Positions 9,501 through 22,115 of a stretch of DNA of 64,000 nucleotides are shown here, piece after piece. A program made the position numbers and the translations under genes. The notes beneath the pieces were generated by a model. It was not told the DNA's origin and did not search any database. It saw only the letters and a list, made by a program, of their open reading frames with translations. This stretch comes from Aphrophora alni (taxonomy: Eukaryota; Arthropoda; Insecta; Hemiptera; Aphrophoridae). How positions within the stretch are numbered: the first letter of the stretch is position 1; every line of letters starts with the position of its first letter. The DNA is taken from positions 72,392,877 through 72,456,876 of the forward strand of contig OY740768.1 of NCBI GenBank assembly GCA_963513935.1, given 5' to 3'.

Positions 9501-12370
9501 AAGATAATTCTAAATAATTTAATAAGCTTTGATTAAACCACCTTTACGTGGTCCGATTTAAATGTCCGATTTAGGAAAATTAATGTGGTTCCACTTAGTC
9601 CAAAAATAAACGCAAAATAAACCCTACGTACTATATATGAAATACTGCATTAAATTATGCGTAATAAGGTAATATATAGTACTCATAACATTTATGAAAC
9701 ATTATTAACCAGATTAACATTGACCACCGAAAATAATATCAAACGCACCGAAAGAAGAAAAAGCCACCTTGGTCTTTAATAACTTTAAAACTTATAGCTT
9801 CTACGCTTTGTACTTAACTGTAACGTGTTTTCTAGCAACCATTTAAACCACATTGAGCGGTATGGTGTCACCTATCTTTTAGATATCGAGATGGTACAAT
9901 TTAGGAAGTGCCCCAACTAAAAGGGTTTTACCCTACGCTTAAATAATTGAATGGAACAATGGTGTAAGTGCTTATTATTACTTCTTTGGGAAGACTACAT
10001 GCTCAACTTACTAGTGGTTCTAAAAACACTTCCTTTAATGTATAATACATAAATCATTTTTGTAAATCCAATATGGCTATTGCCAAGCACACGACGTGAT
10101 AACAATAAATAATATCAGAACTACTTTGGGCAGAAAACACCACTCGCCGTAATAAATAATCACAGTTAAACGCTTTTAGGTGGCTTGCTAGTTCATATTG
10201 ATTGTGAATTATCAGTAATTAGGATCACTGTAGTAAAATATATTATACTTTGTCTAACAATATATGTAAACCCAGAAATACTGACGATGATTACTGGCAC
10301 AATTTGTTGAAAGTGTAAACGATTCAACTATTGTTTTATATTAAAATAATTTATTGATGTAAAAAGTTACATGAACATTTTTGGATGTTTATAGAAAACC
10401 CCTGGGTAGAAAACAATGTAACTTTTCTGTAAATAATTATTTATTTCATAACTTCTGAAATGCGAAAAGTTTTTAATTCATATAAATGAAAACATTAAAA
10501 AAAGGTATGTAAGGAGTTGTATATTTCTCAGATACAATTTCTTGTAAAAAAAAGTTTAGAAAATAGTTTTAATTAAATTTTTCGTTTGTCAATTTTGGTT
10601 GTACTTCTTTGCTCGTTCTTTATATTTAATTCATAGAAGCTCTTGCTTTATTTCTTTTCGAAGCATTCGCGTTCCTATTTGAAATCGTTACTACATGATT
10701 ACAGTACCCGCCATTTTAAAATGGACAATTTATCCTTTTTAAATCTACTACATTCATCGTTAGTTATTGTAAATTATTTTATTCATAAATTTACGAAAAT
10801 TTGTACTGACTATAATAGCGCAATGAACACACAAACATACTTAAAATAAGACAGTGCAATGCCAATTGGTTGATATAAAACAGGACCTTGCTTTTTCGAT
10901 CAAGTAGAGTAAAAAAGAGGGTACCACATTGACAGCACGTTATATTCTACAATTTTATACCTTACACTAAAGATAAGCGAATTCATGCCATTCGTTATTC
11001 ATTCGTGTTTAAGGAACCGCACTATCACAGGGACAAAATGTCAAAACGATGTGGTGCTTCGGATTTCAGTGTTTAGAAATTCGCTTGAGATTTTTATTCT
11101 ATTAACCTTTTAGACATATATATATCCAACAGAAAATTTTTCATAACTTTTTACGTACAAAATATTTATTATTACGTTTTTTGTCTTCAAATACATCATT
11201 TGATGTACATTTTTCTTCCTATTGATGTGTAAATATCTCTAGGTAATATTAAGTATTTACAATTTGTGTTATCTAGAATTGATAGTGTGAATAATTCTTC
11301 GTATAAAACATAAGCTTATTTTCATATTTCACTGAGATAGTGGTACGATTGCAGAGACAACATGGCTTTATTTCGTCCAAATACTTTACTCTGTTTAACA
11401 GTAGCGAATAAAAATAAGTTTATATATTTTTTATTTGTTTTATATATCGATTTATACAAATATGTAGGTTAGGTGAAAAACCAAAATAGTTTCTGCAACG
11501 AAAAGACTGTTCAAAATACTTTATAGGTTTTGTCAAATACCCAAAGAGGAAAATTTCTAATCGGGTTGTTTCAAAACAGCCACAACACATTCTGGATTAT
11601 TAAAAATTACTAAAACACAAAATTCCTGTCATGGCTGATTTATTAGACTTTGTAAGCGAAACCCATAATACAAAGCATTATGTTTTCTGTACAACTACCA
11701 TGATGTAAAAATACGGAACTAATCGTTTCATAAACACTATTACTCCAAGAATATCAAACCTATCTGTAACATCGCGAATAGATTAGATTGAATTAAGTCT
11801 GACTTATTACTCAAGTGGATAATATGCTTCTAGTATAAAACCTATTCTTGTAATTTAAACTAATTTATTATAAAACATGACTTAACCTAATCTATCCAGT
11901 TAACGATTTTACAGTTAGGTTTGATGTGTACGGATATTTATTTTATAAAACGACTAAAACCATTTGCTTTGTGATAATTGCTCCATAGCCTGAGGTGTTA
12001 TGATCGGTTTTTGTATTTGCTTAAGAAGCGTAACATTTATTCTTCTTTGACATCTGCAACCATTTGATCGTGAACTATCTTTTTCGATCTGGATATTAAG
12101 CTTTACTTTAATCCTTAGATCGTGTTATGGGCGGCCTCTCATTCGGTCAGGTCTGAATCCCACTAAAAACACCTTCAACTTGCCGATTATCACCAATAGG
12201 TCACATATGGCCATAACTTTCAGTCTTTGTAATAATATATATGCTGAAAATAGCAGTTTATTTTAGAGTTTGGACAGTTCTTCATTTTTGTCTTTGGTGT
12301 AAAATTCCATCACCTTTATTGATTTGAATGATTGTTTTTATCAAAATCTTACTTATAAACTGTGCTCTGT
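9501..12370. other. No supported gene; AT-rich
   Basis: Several short open frames occur (for example 10643-10849) but none has a recognisable motif or codon pattern. I see no RNA gene or clear repeat. Confidence 0.5.
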
Positions 12371-12379
12371 GAAGACACC

Positions 12380-13900
12380 ATTTCTTGCACCGTTTGCTCT
12401 CTTGAGGGTGTGATGGTGTGGAGGGTGTGAGTGGGCTTACATACCTCCACGTAGTTCCAGAGTGGGAAATTTACTGATCAGACTGAACTTTGAAAGCAGC
12501 GGTGTCAATTCGAAGAAATTGTAAGAAGTTGTCCAACCCAAGTCAAGGGGGACAACATATCACGAGGGATGCATAGCTAAGGGGGAGCTTAGTCTTGAAT
12601 ATGCGAACTCTGGTTACAAGGCTATCTCCAGTTTCAACCTAGCCTTACTTATACATGTGTAAACCTTTATTTCCCTATGGCCATCTTACCCAGATACAAG
12701 GATATTCCTACTGCTGGCTGAGGTTCCACGAACTCTGATGCAGAGCCCCTTTTAACTTGATTGACTGCCTTCTTATTACTCTGAACTCCCTAATGCCCTA
12801 GTTCTCAGTGTAACGTTACTAGGTTTTAACGGGATATATAATTGAGGTTCTCCCGGCATTCTCACACCAGACTAGATTTTATTGTGATGGCTGCAAGTGC
12901 ATTAATTGCAATCTAACTATCTATATAGATGTGAGTACGAGTTTTCTTAAAGTCCAGCCTCAAATGTTCCTTTATAGAGTCATATATAGCCTTAAAACGG
13001 TGGCTTACTGTCCCAATGGAAACTAACGTTTCAATCTCGGTTTCACCCCATATACTGAGGCCCCAGTGCCTTCCTTAGTTTAGGAATCATCGGTGAAATA
13101 CAGAATGATCTTCGTCCTTGTAAATGGGATCAATTTTGTCTATTAAGGTTGACACTGAGGTTTTCCTTGCGACACCATGCCTATACTAGTGAAAGATATC
13201 TACCACTATATTCTTGAATCTCCTTTGGATAATTACCACCACATCGTTCTCATAACCTTGGGTGTAGTAACCATCCAATGAGAAAAAGTCCAGATGTATA
13301 TCAGCCATCAGGCACCACAGAAGGTGATAGAGAACTACCTATTGTGGACAACCTCTAGTGACCTCAGACTCCATCTCCACATCTAGTACTTTAGCTACAA
13401 CTGACTTCCCACATAACATGTCCCCACCCACTCGCACACGGTTCTATTAATCCCGTGATATGTTAGGGCTTGGACCATTGAATCATGGGAGGCATTGTCA
13501 AAAGCTCCCTCAGAAAGTCTCTTGTAGACTTTGTACTAGACTATGAAGTGTACTCTAACACCCTTTACCTGACTAGCACGCATGTTGACTTATATGCAAT
13601 GGAATCATAGCTCCACCTATATGTTTATCTACCAGTTTTCCCAGTGTTACTTAAACTAATCGGTCTATAAACCTTGGCCTCAGCAACACTGATATAAGAG
13701 GTGCGTCTTGGCTTAAACAGTTTCGCCATGATAAACTCTTATCCTGTGTCAGTGCGCTCCCAAACCAGTGTCCCATAATAAGGTCCATGATTTGCCAGAG
13801 TTATTCCCTACCTCAGGTCTATATCTGCCTTCAGGACTACCTTAATGGATGTCCTCAAGTAATACAGCTATGCGACTTCCGCTTAAGGATTTCCCATCTT
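12380..13900 (-). pseudogene. Decayed non-LTR retrotransposon: RT and RNase H
   Basis: On the minus strand, from about 13735 downwards, blocks of a jockey/I/R1-type LINE polyprotein appear: KxYRPISLSNTGKLVDKHI (RT motif 1-2), GAFDNASHDSMVQAL (motif A, including AFD), HGINRTVCEWV, a piece matching WCLMADIHLDF, and GYENDVVVII around 13235-13275, which corresponds to the catalytic xADD motif mutated to END. About 300 bases further, near 12830-12960, is an RNase H block, IAINALAAITIKSSLV, with DS just before it and in-frame stops at positions usually occupied by Gln and Trp. The DNA is clearly less AT-rich than its surroundings, as expected for old coding sequence. Stops and frame changes are frequent, so the copy is dead. 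It is probably related to the fragment at 46.9-48.2 kb. Confidence 0.75.
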
Positions 13901-15780
13901 TGCTTGTGTTTTGCATGAATGTGTAGACTGTGTGTGAAGGTAAGGACACCGCAGGAAACATAATTTTCAATTGTGAAACCCTGACCAATAAGAAACGTAA
14001 GGTTTTTGGTATCCAAATTTTAGGTAACTATCATTGAATGAGCTAGTTAGTGGTTTGCTCAAACTCGTATAGGGATCAAATGTGCTAAGCTAGAATTAGG
14101 AGGTTTTAGTTACACAATAGGTCATCTGTCGTGCTGCTCAGGACTGGTTTTGACCCTTTAAACTCCAAGCTTAATCAAATTAAAATCTAAACCTGTCCAG
14201 TTGTTGGCAGGTTTTTCTCCTAGCGGTCAATGAAACGTGCAAATATCAAACAATGCATCTAAAGAGCGTCAAAAAACAAACACAACACTTTTGTTTTCGT
14301 CTTGACTGGGTTTTAGTTTCTTTAAAAATTGTTATGTTTTTTATAATATTTTGCTCATTACCTGGTCTGTCTCATTTGCTATTATTGTTTAGAAAAGTTA
14401 AAATACTTAAAAGAGGAAATCCACTAATCACTAAAACGGATATTGCCAAGATGAACCTTTGTTGTCTTTTCATCGCCAGCACTTTTGTTTTAATCTCAAT
14501 AACTACCAGATTTACCTCCTTTAGATTCTAATTTTATATACCCAAACCCTTCCTTTACAACATTCAGAGCGCCACCTGTTATCGTTTTCATACTCTCAAA
14601 TCAGAAAATAAATATGTTTTGTATTTTTTATAATTGTTTTGGCCAGCTTAATCCCCCTTTTTTTATTACTCTGTCCAACAATTAGTTAAAATAACATACT
14701 ACAGGAACTATACGTTTTATTCTCGGTATTAAATTAAATTTACTTTACGTATATTCTTATCATGTACGAAATAGACGTGAACAGCTTCTTATGACAGGGA
14801 TAGGTTTAAGGTAATCTCGTGTGGAATATCTTCACAATGACGCTAATGAACTGAGTACAGAGTCATGTTAAGCACTCCATCTAATCCCTTGTTGTGGTGA
14901 TGACATTAGAGCCGTGTAACGTGTCACAACCTTGATTAGTAGTGATGTGAATTAGAGAATGCTCAGAAAATGTTCAATCAAATTAAATCTTTGTTTACAC
15001 ATATTTATTCTAAAGATTTTAAAGATTTATTATTTCAAATATAACAAACATTGGAATTATTTTGGCGGCTTCTTGCATTTATAGACGCTTCTAACATTTA
15101 AAATAACTAAACATGAAATGTAAGATTTCAATACAACCATAAATTCAATGTGTAGAAAACCATTAAACATTTCAATGATGCTGAAATTTTTCAAGTCAAT
15201 AGGTTAATATTACGCTGAATGGTTTAAAAAATTACCTCTTTTTAACAAATAAACATACTTTTTTCTTTTTAAAATATTAGTGTATATGTATATTACATAT
15301 ATGATATAATAATATATCCCATTTTAACTCCCAGTGGGGAAATGTTTAAATTGGAAAAAGTAAACAGGAATAACCTTTATAATACCTTTGTTTCATCTAT
15401 GAATATTTCAATTTAGATAATAAAAGATCCTAAAATAAATGGCAAATAAATACTTACAAATGAAAGGTTCAATAATTGCTATTAATATATGAAATATATT
15501 TATATTTCTCCCTTCAATAAATATTTCGATACTTACTCAATAAATCATTTAAAACAGATTTATACACCTATTTATAAATAATGTTTACAACCGATTATAA
15601 AATATTATTCAATCAGAGGAAATTTCTTATTCAAGTAAACATATCCTCACATTAACAAAGATTTTATATTGTTAGGTAAATGTATTACTTAGATGTATGT
15701 TTACCTACTGAACTCTGGTTCTGAATGAAAGATCTGTTAGTATAAAGTTAAATAGCAATCAGAATGTTAATACTTTTTTA
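13901..15780. other. No supported gene; one unexplained 92-codon frame
   Basis: The upstream part may be further decayed LINE sequence. A plus-strand frame at 14253-14531 encodes a 92-residue peptide with hydrophobic stretches (such as IVMFFIIFCSLPGLSHLLLL) but no family resemblance; in AT-rich DNA such Phe/Leu-rich frames arise by chance. The remainder is AT-rich and featureless. Confidence 0.4.
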
Positions 15781-15797
15781 CTTAATATAGAAATCCA

Positions 15798-17457
15798 TAC
15801 TGAAAAATAACCAATTTTGTAAAAAAATTTTAAAATTTTTTATTTTTATTTATTGTTCTATGGTTTATAAGGTTTTATAAAAACACAACATATGGTATAA
15901 TATCTATTTTTATCACTGTGAAAAAAGTATTTGAAGTGGAGAGTGCACCCTGTTTTGGGGCCATCAGACAGAACCAGGCTGCTGGTTGTTGTAACTCTAA
16001 TGAAACATTCAGTAATAATTATTATACTTCGTTTCTTCCTGTTACAAAGTAAAAACTTCCAGAATAATTTTCTTTAAATAGTTCTACAGTATTTATGCTA
16101 TTCATCTTAGCCTTTTTCCTTTTACTGTTTATAACTAACAGACAAAAAAATCAGCTTACAAGCCTCAAATAATCATTGAAAACAAAAGTGTAGAATACAT
16201 TTTTGTGAATTCCAACAAACCTATTGGTTTACTTTCTTCCTTTTCTTGCAAGAAATGTTTTGATAACAATGTGAAGGTCAATTTAGTGGTTACTAAAGGT
16301 TTTGCTCATACCTTTAGCTTAGTCTGTTCAGCTTGCGAGAACAAAACGCAAATGAAGCTTTGCATAACATAATATGGACCAAGTTCCCCAAGACTACTTT
16401 TACCTCAAAAGTAAAGATTGACATTGGTGTTTGTGAAGCTATCAGCATCTACAACAGAGGCTACTTGAAAACTAGTGTTAGCTTCCAAAATGCTGCTGGT
16501 ATAAGCCCTGGTCAGCACGCGGCCACAATAGCAAAACACTTAGACCAAAACAGACTAAGGCTTTCACATTCACGAAAATCTGAAAAGTTTGAAGCGAACA
16601 GAAGAAAGTTAAGGTTAGCACAGGCAGAAAAAGAAGAAAAACTCCAAGAAAATGAAGAAATAACTTATGGGGCTGGCAGTTTTTGAACTTTTAAAAAGAG
16701 CTCATAACTGGACTGGTTTTACAACCTAATGATGTATTTTTGGACATTTATTTTAGATGTTTTTAGTGGTATAACATAAAAAATTAGGGCCTATTATGGT
16801 TCCTGTTAGTGATTTAATAAGCCAAGATGTATTTTAAAAATGGAAATTTACCATTCACTGACTACAAACACCTGTGGGGTAAGTTATATTCATCTATAGT
16901 TACTAAATAACTAGTATAAACTTCAACCGCTGTTTCCCGCAACTGAAAAATTTTGTTATTTTTTACATATAAGCTCTTATAACTTTTTAACTATTAAAGA
17001 TACAAGAATGCAATTTTTACAAGACATTGTTTATACTATAAAGCAACTTTTTGTGCATGGATATTGCAATAGGTTAAATACAAGTATATGAAAAAAAAAT
17101 AATAAAAATTAATTACATAGACATTTTTTAAAACAGATATTTATGTTGCCATAACTTATAAACCAATTGAGAAAAAAACACGAGTATGCACAAAAAGTTA
17201 GTACTTATTTTGCCCTTAAAAATGAGATATCAAACAATAAAATTGGTTCAGTAGTTAAAAAGTTATAAGAGATTTAAGAAACCCATGTTTTCCCCCGAAA
17301 AAAGCTCAAAAAACCCCAAAAAATATGTCTTTTTTTCCTTTTTTTTTTACTTGAACAGTGGTAGTCATTTTTATAAGACTAAATGAACCTAAAAAAATAT
17401 ATATGATAATTTTTAAAAGCATTTTAAAGAAAATCACTAGTTTCAGTATAGTATCCC
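15798..17457 (+). mobile_element. Mutator-like element, internally deleted, with 17 bp flanking direct repeat
   Basis: The 17-base string CTTAATATAGAAATCCA occurs exactly at 15781-15797 and again at 17458-17474, bracketing 1660 bp. The interior begins TACTGAAA and ends with TTTCAGTATAGTATCCC, so a short inverted repeat (TACTGAAA/TTTCAGTA) lies at or near the ends; the left end may have lost outer bases. Inside is a Mutator-type transposase remnant at 16147-16686, followed by an 800-base AT-rich tail with repeated phrases such as ATAACTTTTTAACTATT and AGTTAAAAAGTTATAAG. Mutator-like elements usually make 8-11 bp duplications, so the 17 bp repeat is longer than expected and may include bases of chance or pre-existing identity. 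Confidence 0.6.
16147..16686 (+). pseudogene. Mutator-like transposase remnant, N- and C-terminal pieces joined
   Basis: The first part (about 16153-16350) reads YIFVNSNKPIGLLSSFSCKK, then CFDN, KGFAHTFSLVCSAC. Two CxxC pairs (CKKC and CSAC) at this spacing are typical of the N-terminal zinc-binding region of the arthropod/cnidarian Mutator-like transposase domain. The second part, in another frame from about 16333 to 16686, reads EQNANEALHNIIWTKFPKTT, SVSFQNAAGISPG and ends in a Lys/Glu-rich coiled tail; this matches the family's C-terminus, where NANExxHxxxW is characteristic. The several hundred residues that normally lie between, including the catalytic acidic residues, are missing, and the junction near 16335-16350 also changes frame. 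The product would be inactive. The start codon of the N-terminal part is not identifiable. Confidence 0.7.
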
Positions 17458-17474
17458 CTTAATATAGAAATCCA

Positions 17475-19182
17475 AACATTCACTTGTGAAACAAATCAAT
17501 TTTCATCTTTTAACACGATTTCTTCACCTCAGAGAGTGAAAATACTCAAACCATATAAAACAAAATAAACTATGAACAAAGCCTTCAAAAGAGATGACAA
17601 GTATAAATTACTCCTACAGCCTACTTCCTGAACAATATACACCTTATTCAATTATATAATAATCACATATGGTTACAGATTCCCAACAAAGGTATATTCT
17701 AAACATTTCGTTAAATAGAAGGTGTAGTCCTAGAAGAATCAGTTCTGGGACCGTTAGTGTAACTTTTGTGCAATAATTATACCTTTCGGCGTATCACAGT
17801 GACTCAACCATGAGCACGAAACAACTATCGTCCAATGTCAGGGATATAAACTAGAGCCCTAGGTTAGAAAGTAGAGAATCACAAAAGCTACTGACAACAA
17901 CATTCACAGCAACATTTAACAAATGTAAAACACAGCTTGCAACTCACCAAATACCCCTTAGTATGGAAAACACATATATTTTCGAAATAACTCTTTGGTC
18001 TGGGTCGGTCAGGGTGAGAGGAGCTTGTCTTAGGTCTTATAGGGCCATCACCAACAATATTCCTTTATCTCTAAGTATTAGACTGACAATGTAAGCTACA
18101 AGTACATTCGTCCATCGTTCCACACAAGCTGCCCCAGCTTGATACTCGCTACTTTCAACGTTAGTTTACTTTCCAAAAGTTATTCTAGAGAATGAAAACA
18201 AGCCACCGCATGGCTACCAAGAAAGCTGGTAATCTAAAAGAAGAGGCCCTCACAAATAATATGAAGCTATTGTACATTAGACCAAAACTTCACTCACAAT
18301 GAAAATAATAAAAGTAAAATGGTTTCTATGTGGCCTGCTTCTTGCATTCTAATTGTGATTTACAGATTTATCATTCTTACCCCAGTGATAGTAAGTAATA
18401 TAAGATATAAAATACTCTAAATGAGCAATATGGTTTACTTTTTTACTCGATATTAAATAAGATAAAACATTTACACAAAGGTTTCATTTTTATTTCAAAA
18501 TGAAGGAAGGAATTTTGTTAAAGCGTACAACATTCAATTAGGCTTGTGGTTAATGATAATATGAAAGAAGTAATAACTAAATCACAAATAAAAACACTAA
18601 CACAGTTAACGTAAAAAAGTGTAATAAACACGTATGTAGATTTAAGTAACATATCCTAAGTGGGATATAAACAATTTATTAAAAACTTAACTTGCATTTT
18701 TTTATATTAGGAATCATTTCAAATGGTCTAAATAGACAAAACATTCCAAGAATTATGTCCGGAAATGCTACATTTGGTTTGCTCATTAGTTTGCGAACTT
18801 TCTAAAGAGATCTGTGTTATTGGAATGGATTAATATATCAAGCCCACATTTAGTAAGGATGCTTGTAAAATATATTTAGCGTGTGTACAAAAACATTAAA
18901 TATTATAAGAAAACGATTCAAAATGACGACCATTTAAAATATTTGATATGAAATATATAAACTGTTAACATAAAATATAATTTCTTCTTTTAACGAAAAA
19001 GCAGTAACATCTTCATTTTTCATCTAGGTCGTAGGGTAATTGATTTTGTATAAAAATTAGTTTGATTACAACAGACAAAAACTTCCCAGTAATTCTTGAA
19101 AAACTCCCGAAAATTTAGAACCATTGCGAAAACTATAAATGTCTTTAATTAACCACATCAAAAAACTATATAAACAACCTGA

Positions 19183-19220
<38 letters not shown>

Positions 19221-20180
19221 GAAATATATATTACCGCTTTTTTTAAATGTCAGGCTACCATTTTGAAATATAAGTGAACTTTTTAGGTAAATTTGATAAC
19301 ATAATTTTATTTATAACAATAAAGTAATGCCTGTCCCGCTGGTATCTTTATGGTTGTAGATGTAATAACAGCGATACACTTAAACAAATATATTCTGTAT
19401 ATGAGTTAATAACTATATCAATAAATGGACATTTATAAACGGAAATGTTTTATATAAATTTTATGAATACAACATGATCCTGCAATACCATCATAGCAGG
19501 AGTTAATGTTACAAGCGCTAAACAGTTAGTGCAAAAACGTTACTTTTCATGTTTAGTTCACAGTCGATGTCTTTCATTTATTATTATTTAATTAGTTGAA
19601 CGAAGGATATTAATAAGCTACGAGAGTTATTTCTACAAAGTACACAGTATTAAAAAGTGGGGTGATTGGTATTAAGTAAATATTTCAATATACATCTTTA
19701 GGCTTCTTCTATTTTCAAAATAAACCTGATTTAGCATTTCTTGGGATTGTGTGTTTCCAAATAATTGCGTATTATTTAACTTTTAAAATATTTTCCACAT
19801 TATAATAATCTAATAATAATACGCAAATGTCAAATAACAACTAAGGATATTTATGCGCTGAAATTTGTCTGAGAAAAAATATTTAACGATCTAAAACAAA
19901 CAAGTTTCATTTGAAATTTTTACGAATGCACAACAACACATAGAAAACTGAACAACTGGTGCTCATTTGGCATTATATAATGTGTAGGCCTATGTATTAC
20001 GTAATAATTTATATTGAGTATCAGATTACAATTTATAAAATATTAAAAATAATATCTAACGGGACTGAGTAACCACTGAAACGTAAAAGAGTCTCCTAAT
20101 AATATTCCAACACGATAAGAACTTGTTAAATGGAATGGGTCTAGCTATCCCTATTGAAAGTAAAAATTTACATCGTTATC
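17475..20180. other. No supported gene; contains a (TA)n microsatellite
   Basis: AT-rich DNA. A (TA)n tract of about 15 units lies at 19186-19216. The less AT-rich 17700-18250 section was read in all frames without finding a conserved block. Confidence 0.45.
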
Positions 20181-20184
20181 CGTG

Positions 20185-20480
20185 GATGAATGTTTGGCTT
20201 TTTACTTCCATATTTCCATTAAGAATTCTTTTGGTGTTATTTTGTCCATTCCTAAAACATGTTTAACAATGTCCATAGTTTTATGTACCTCTTTACTGCT
20301 AGTTCTTTGATATAACTTGTTATACAGTGTCTGCACACTCCCCGTTCCTATGTATAGATCCTAGGATCTGTCTCAGGAGTTTGCTTTCGTATATCTTCAG
20401 GATTGCCAGTTCTTTGCGTTAATATACAGGTTTCACCACCAAAACAAAGGATAGGTCTTACTTTTAATACTTAAGACTAT
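20185..20480 (-). pseudogene. LINE polyprotein C-terminal scrap (RTE-like)
   Basis: On the minus strand near 20440-20330 the frame reads LAILKIYESKLLRQILGSIH followed by RNGEC. This corresponds to the post-RT block of RTE-type and related LINEs (consensus YERKILRxIxGPxxENGxW). About 100 bases further, DIVKHVLGMDKITPKEFL corresponds to the downstream RLRWxGHVxRMxxxRxPKxxL block. In-frame stops separate the pieces. It is a short, old, 5'-truncated remnant with no intact function. The clade assignment is tentative. Confidence 0.5.
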
Positions 20481-22001
20481 AATGCTAAATAGCTCGATTT
20501 CATTTATTTTAACACGGACCGAAATGTCTGAATAATCCCACTATGTCAAGGCCCAAGGAAAAAACTGGCAACTAAGTAGGGTATAATTTAAATTCAATTG
20601 ATAAAAGAGTGAACTTTACTCAAACACACACAATCTATGCTCATCTCTAATTCACTGCTCAGGAAATTTGCTATATATCCATCTTTGGCTGTAATCCGAA
20701 GGGACCAATCTAGATCGTAATCCGTAATGGTAAACCCCGCGATGCTTGTTAAATTCATCAGTAGTTGCCACGAACATTCACTTACTCTTTGGCAAATGAA
20801 TCCTAACCCAATCGTGTAATAAATACACTGCTGGTGTAGTCAAGCGCCAAAGGTGAGGTGAGGGATCAAGAGAACATTGTGGGTAAATAATTTAAAAGTC
20901 ATCGAGTCGGGAAAAACAACTATCAATCAATTGTGTCCTCTATGAGTTTCTTAAGTAGTAACTACACTTTGTTTTCGGATGACATCGCTTCCACTAAACA
21001 AACATATGCTTAATATAGTAAATACAGTTGCAAAGTGTTTAGAAGAAGAGAAAACAATGTTAAAAAACAAGAATGATGGTTTTATGATAGTTTGGAAAAT
21101 TTTAAGTCGTTCGTGATTGATGAAAATGACTCGAAGCGGCAATATGCTAGAATTGGGTAAGTAACGTAGTGAAACCCCACAATTTGTTTAAGACACAAAT
21201 AATAACTGTATGTAATATTAATTGGTTATCTTCTTTTTCTTCTTTATTTAACCTGATAAACCTGAGAGTATTCATTTGTATAAAGTATTTATATGTTATT
21301 GTTTTATTATCTCCCGTCGAGGTAAGTAGAGACACCAAGGCCTGTTGTTATTATATCATCATAGGAAAACCAAAATAATACATTCTCGATGTAAAATATA
21401 ATTGCTGAACTCTAACGCGAAACTGTATCCCCTATTACAGTTAATTAAATATATTGTAATTGTCTTTTTGTAATGCTCCTAGTATAGAAGAAAATTTTAA
21501 AACGTGTAATCGTCAAATAAATAACGATCTGGGATATGTAAAAGAAAAAAAATTATTATTGCAAAAATGGAAACGAAAGTAATCCTTTATTTCAATTGTA
21601 ATGATCCATTTGATATAATATGTGTTTCAAATAATTATATTTTAAATAACTATTGGGATTAAATAAATTGCATTTAATTGAAAGCAGTCTGTTACATTGC
21701 ATATTGTATATATTTCAGGTAATGAATTATCACAATATTTTGTAATTATAAAAAAGTTTAACATATATAAATAAGATATTTCTTAAGGCAAACGTGACAA
21801 TTTTAAATTTAATTACACTATTAAATACGTGCTAGGGATGTCGCATAAACATTAATAGAAAAATATTAAAGTGGCAGGTTGAAATATAATATCATATAGA
21901 ATTCAGTTTAAATTCAGATATGACCTAAATTTTATCAAGGGAAAAAGTTTTGAAATATGCTCATTACCATACAACAAGAAATGACGTTTTCATTGAAATA
22001 T
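20481..22001. other. No supported gene
   Basis: AT-rich. Overlapping short frames on both strands at 20951-21378 are composition artefacts with no recognisable motif. Confidence 0.5.
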
Positions 22002-22115
22002 CTGGTGCAACCCACAGTCCATTGAAAGGGAGTTTCCAAAGAGGAAATAGGCAGAACGCCAACATAGTAATTCATCAGGCACAATCTGTACCAACATTTT
22101 CCGCCCTGATATGGT
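22002..22115 (+). repeat. Dispersed repeat B, copy 1
   Basis: Shares an ordered block with 29131-29262 and 40121-40260: GTGCAACCCACAGTCC, GGGAGTTTCC, GGAAATAGGCAGAACGCCAA and an A/T-rich piece beginning TTCATCAG or TTATCAGA. In all three copies the same frame reads like FQRGNRQNAN, FQRGNRHNAN or FRKGSRQNAN, which hints at an origin in coding DNA, but I cannot name the source. Confidence 0.6.

Noticed and set aside
14253..14531. 92-codon frame with hydrophobic segments as a membrane protein gene
   Set aside because: No homology I recognise, and Phe/Leu/Ile-rich frames are expected in AT-rich DNA.
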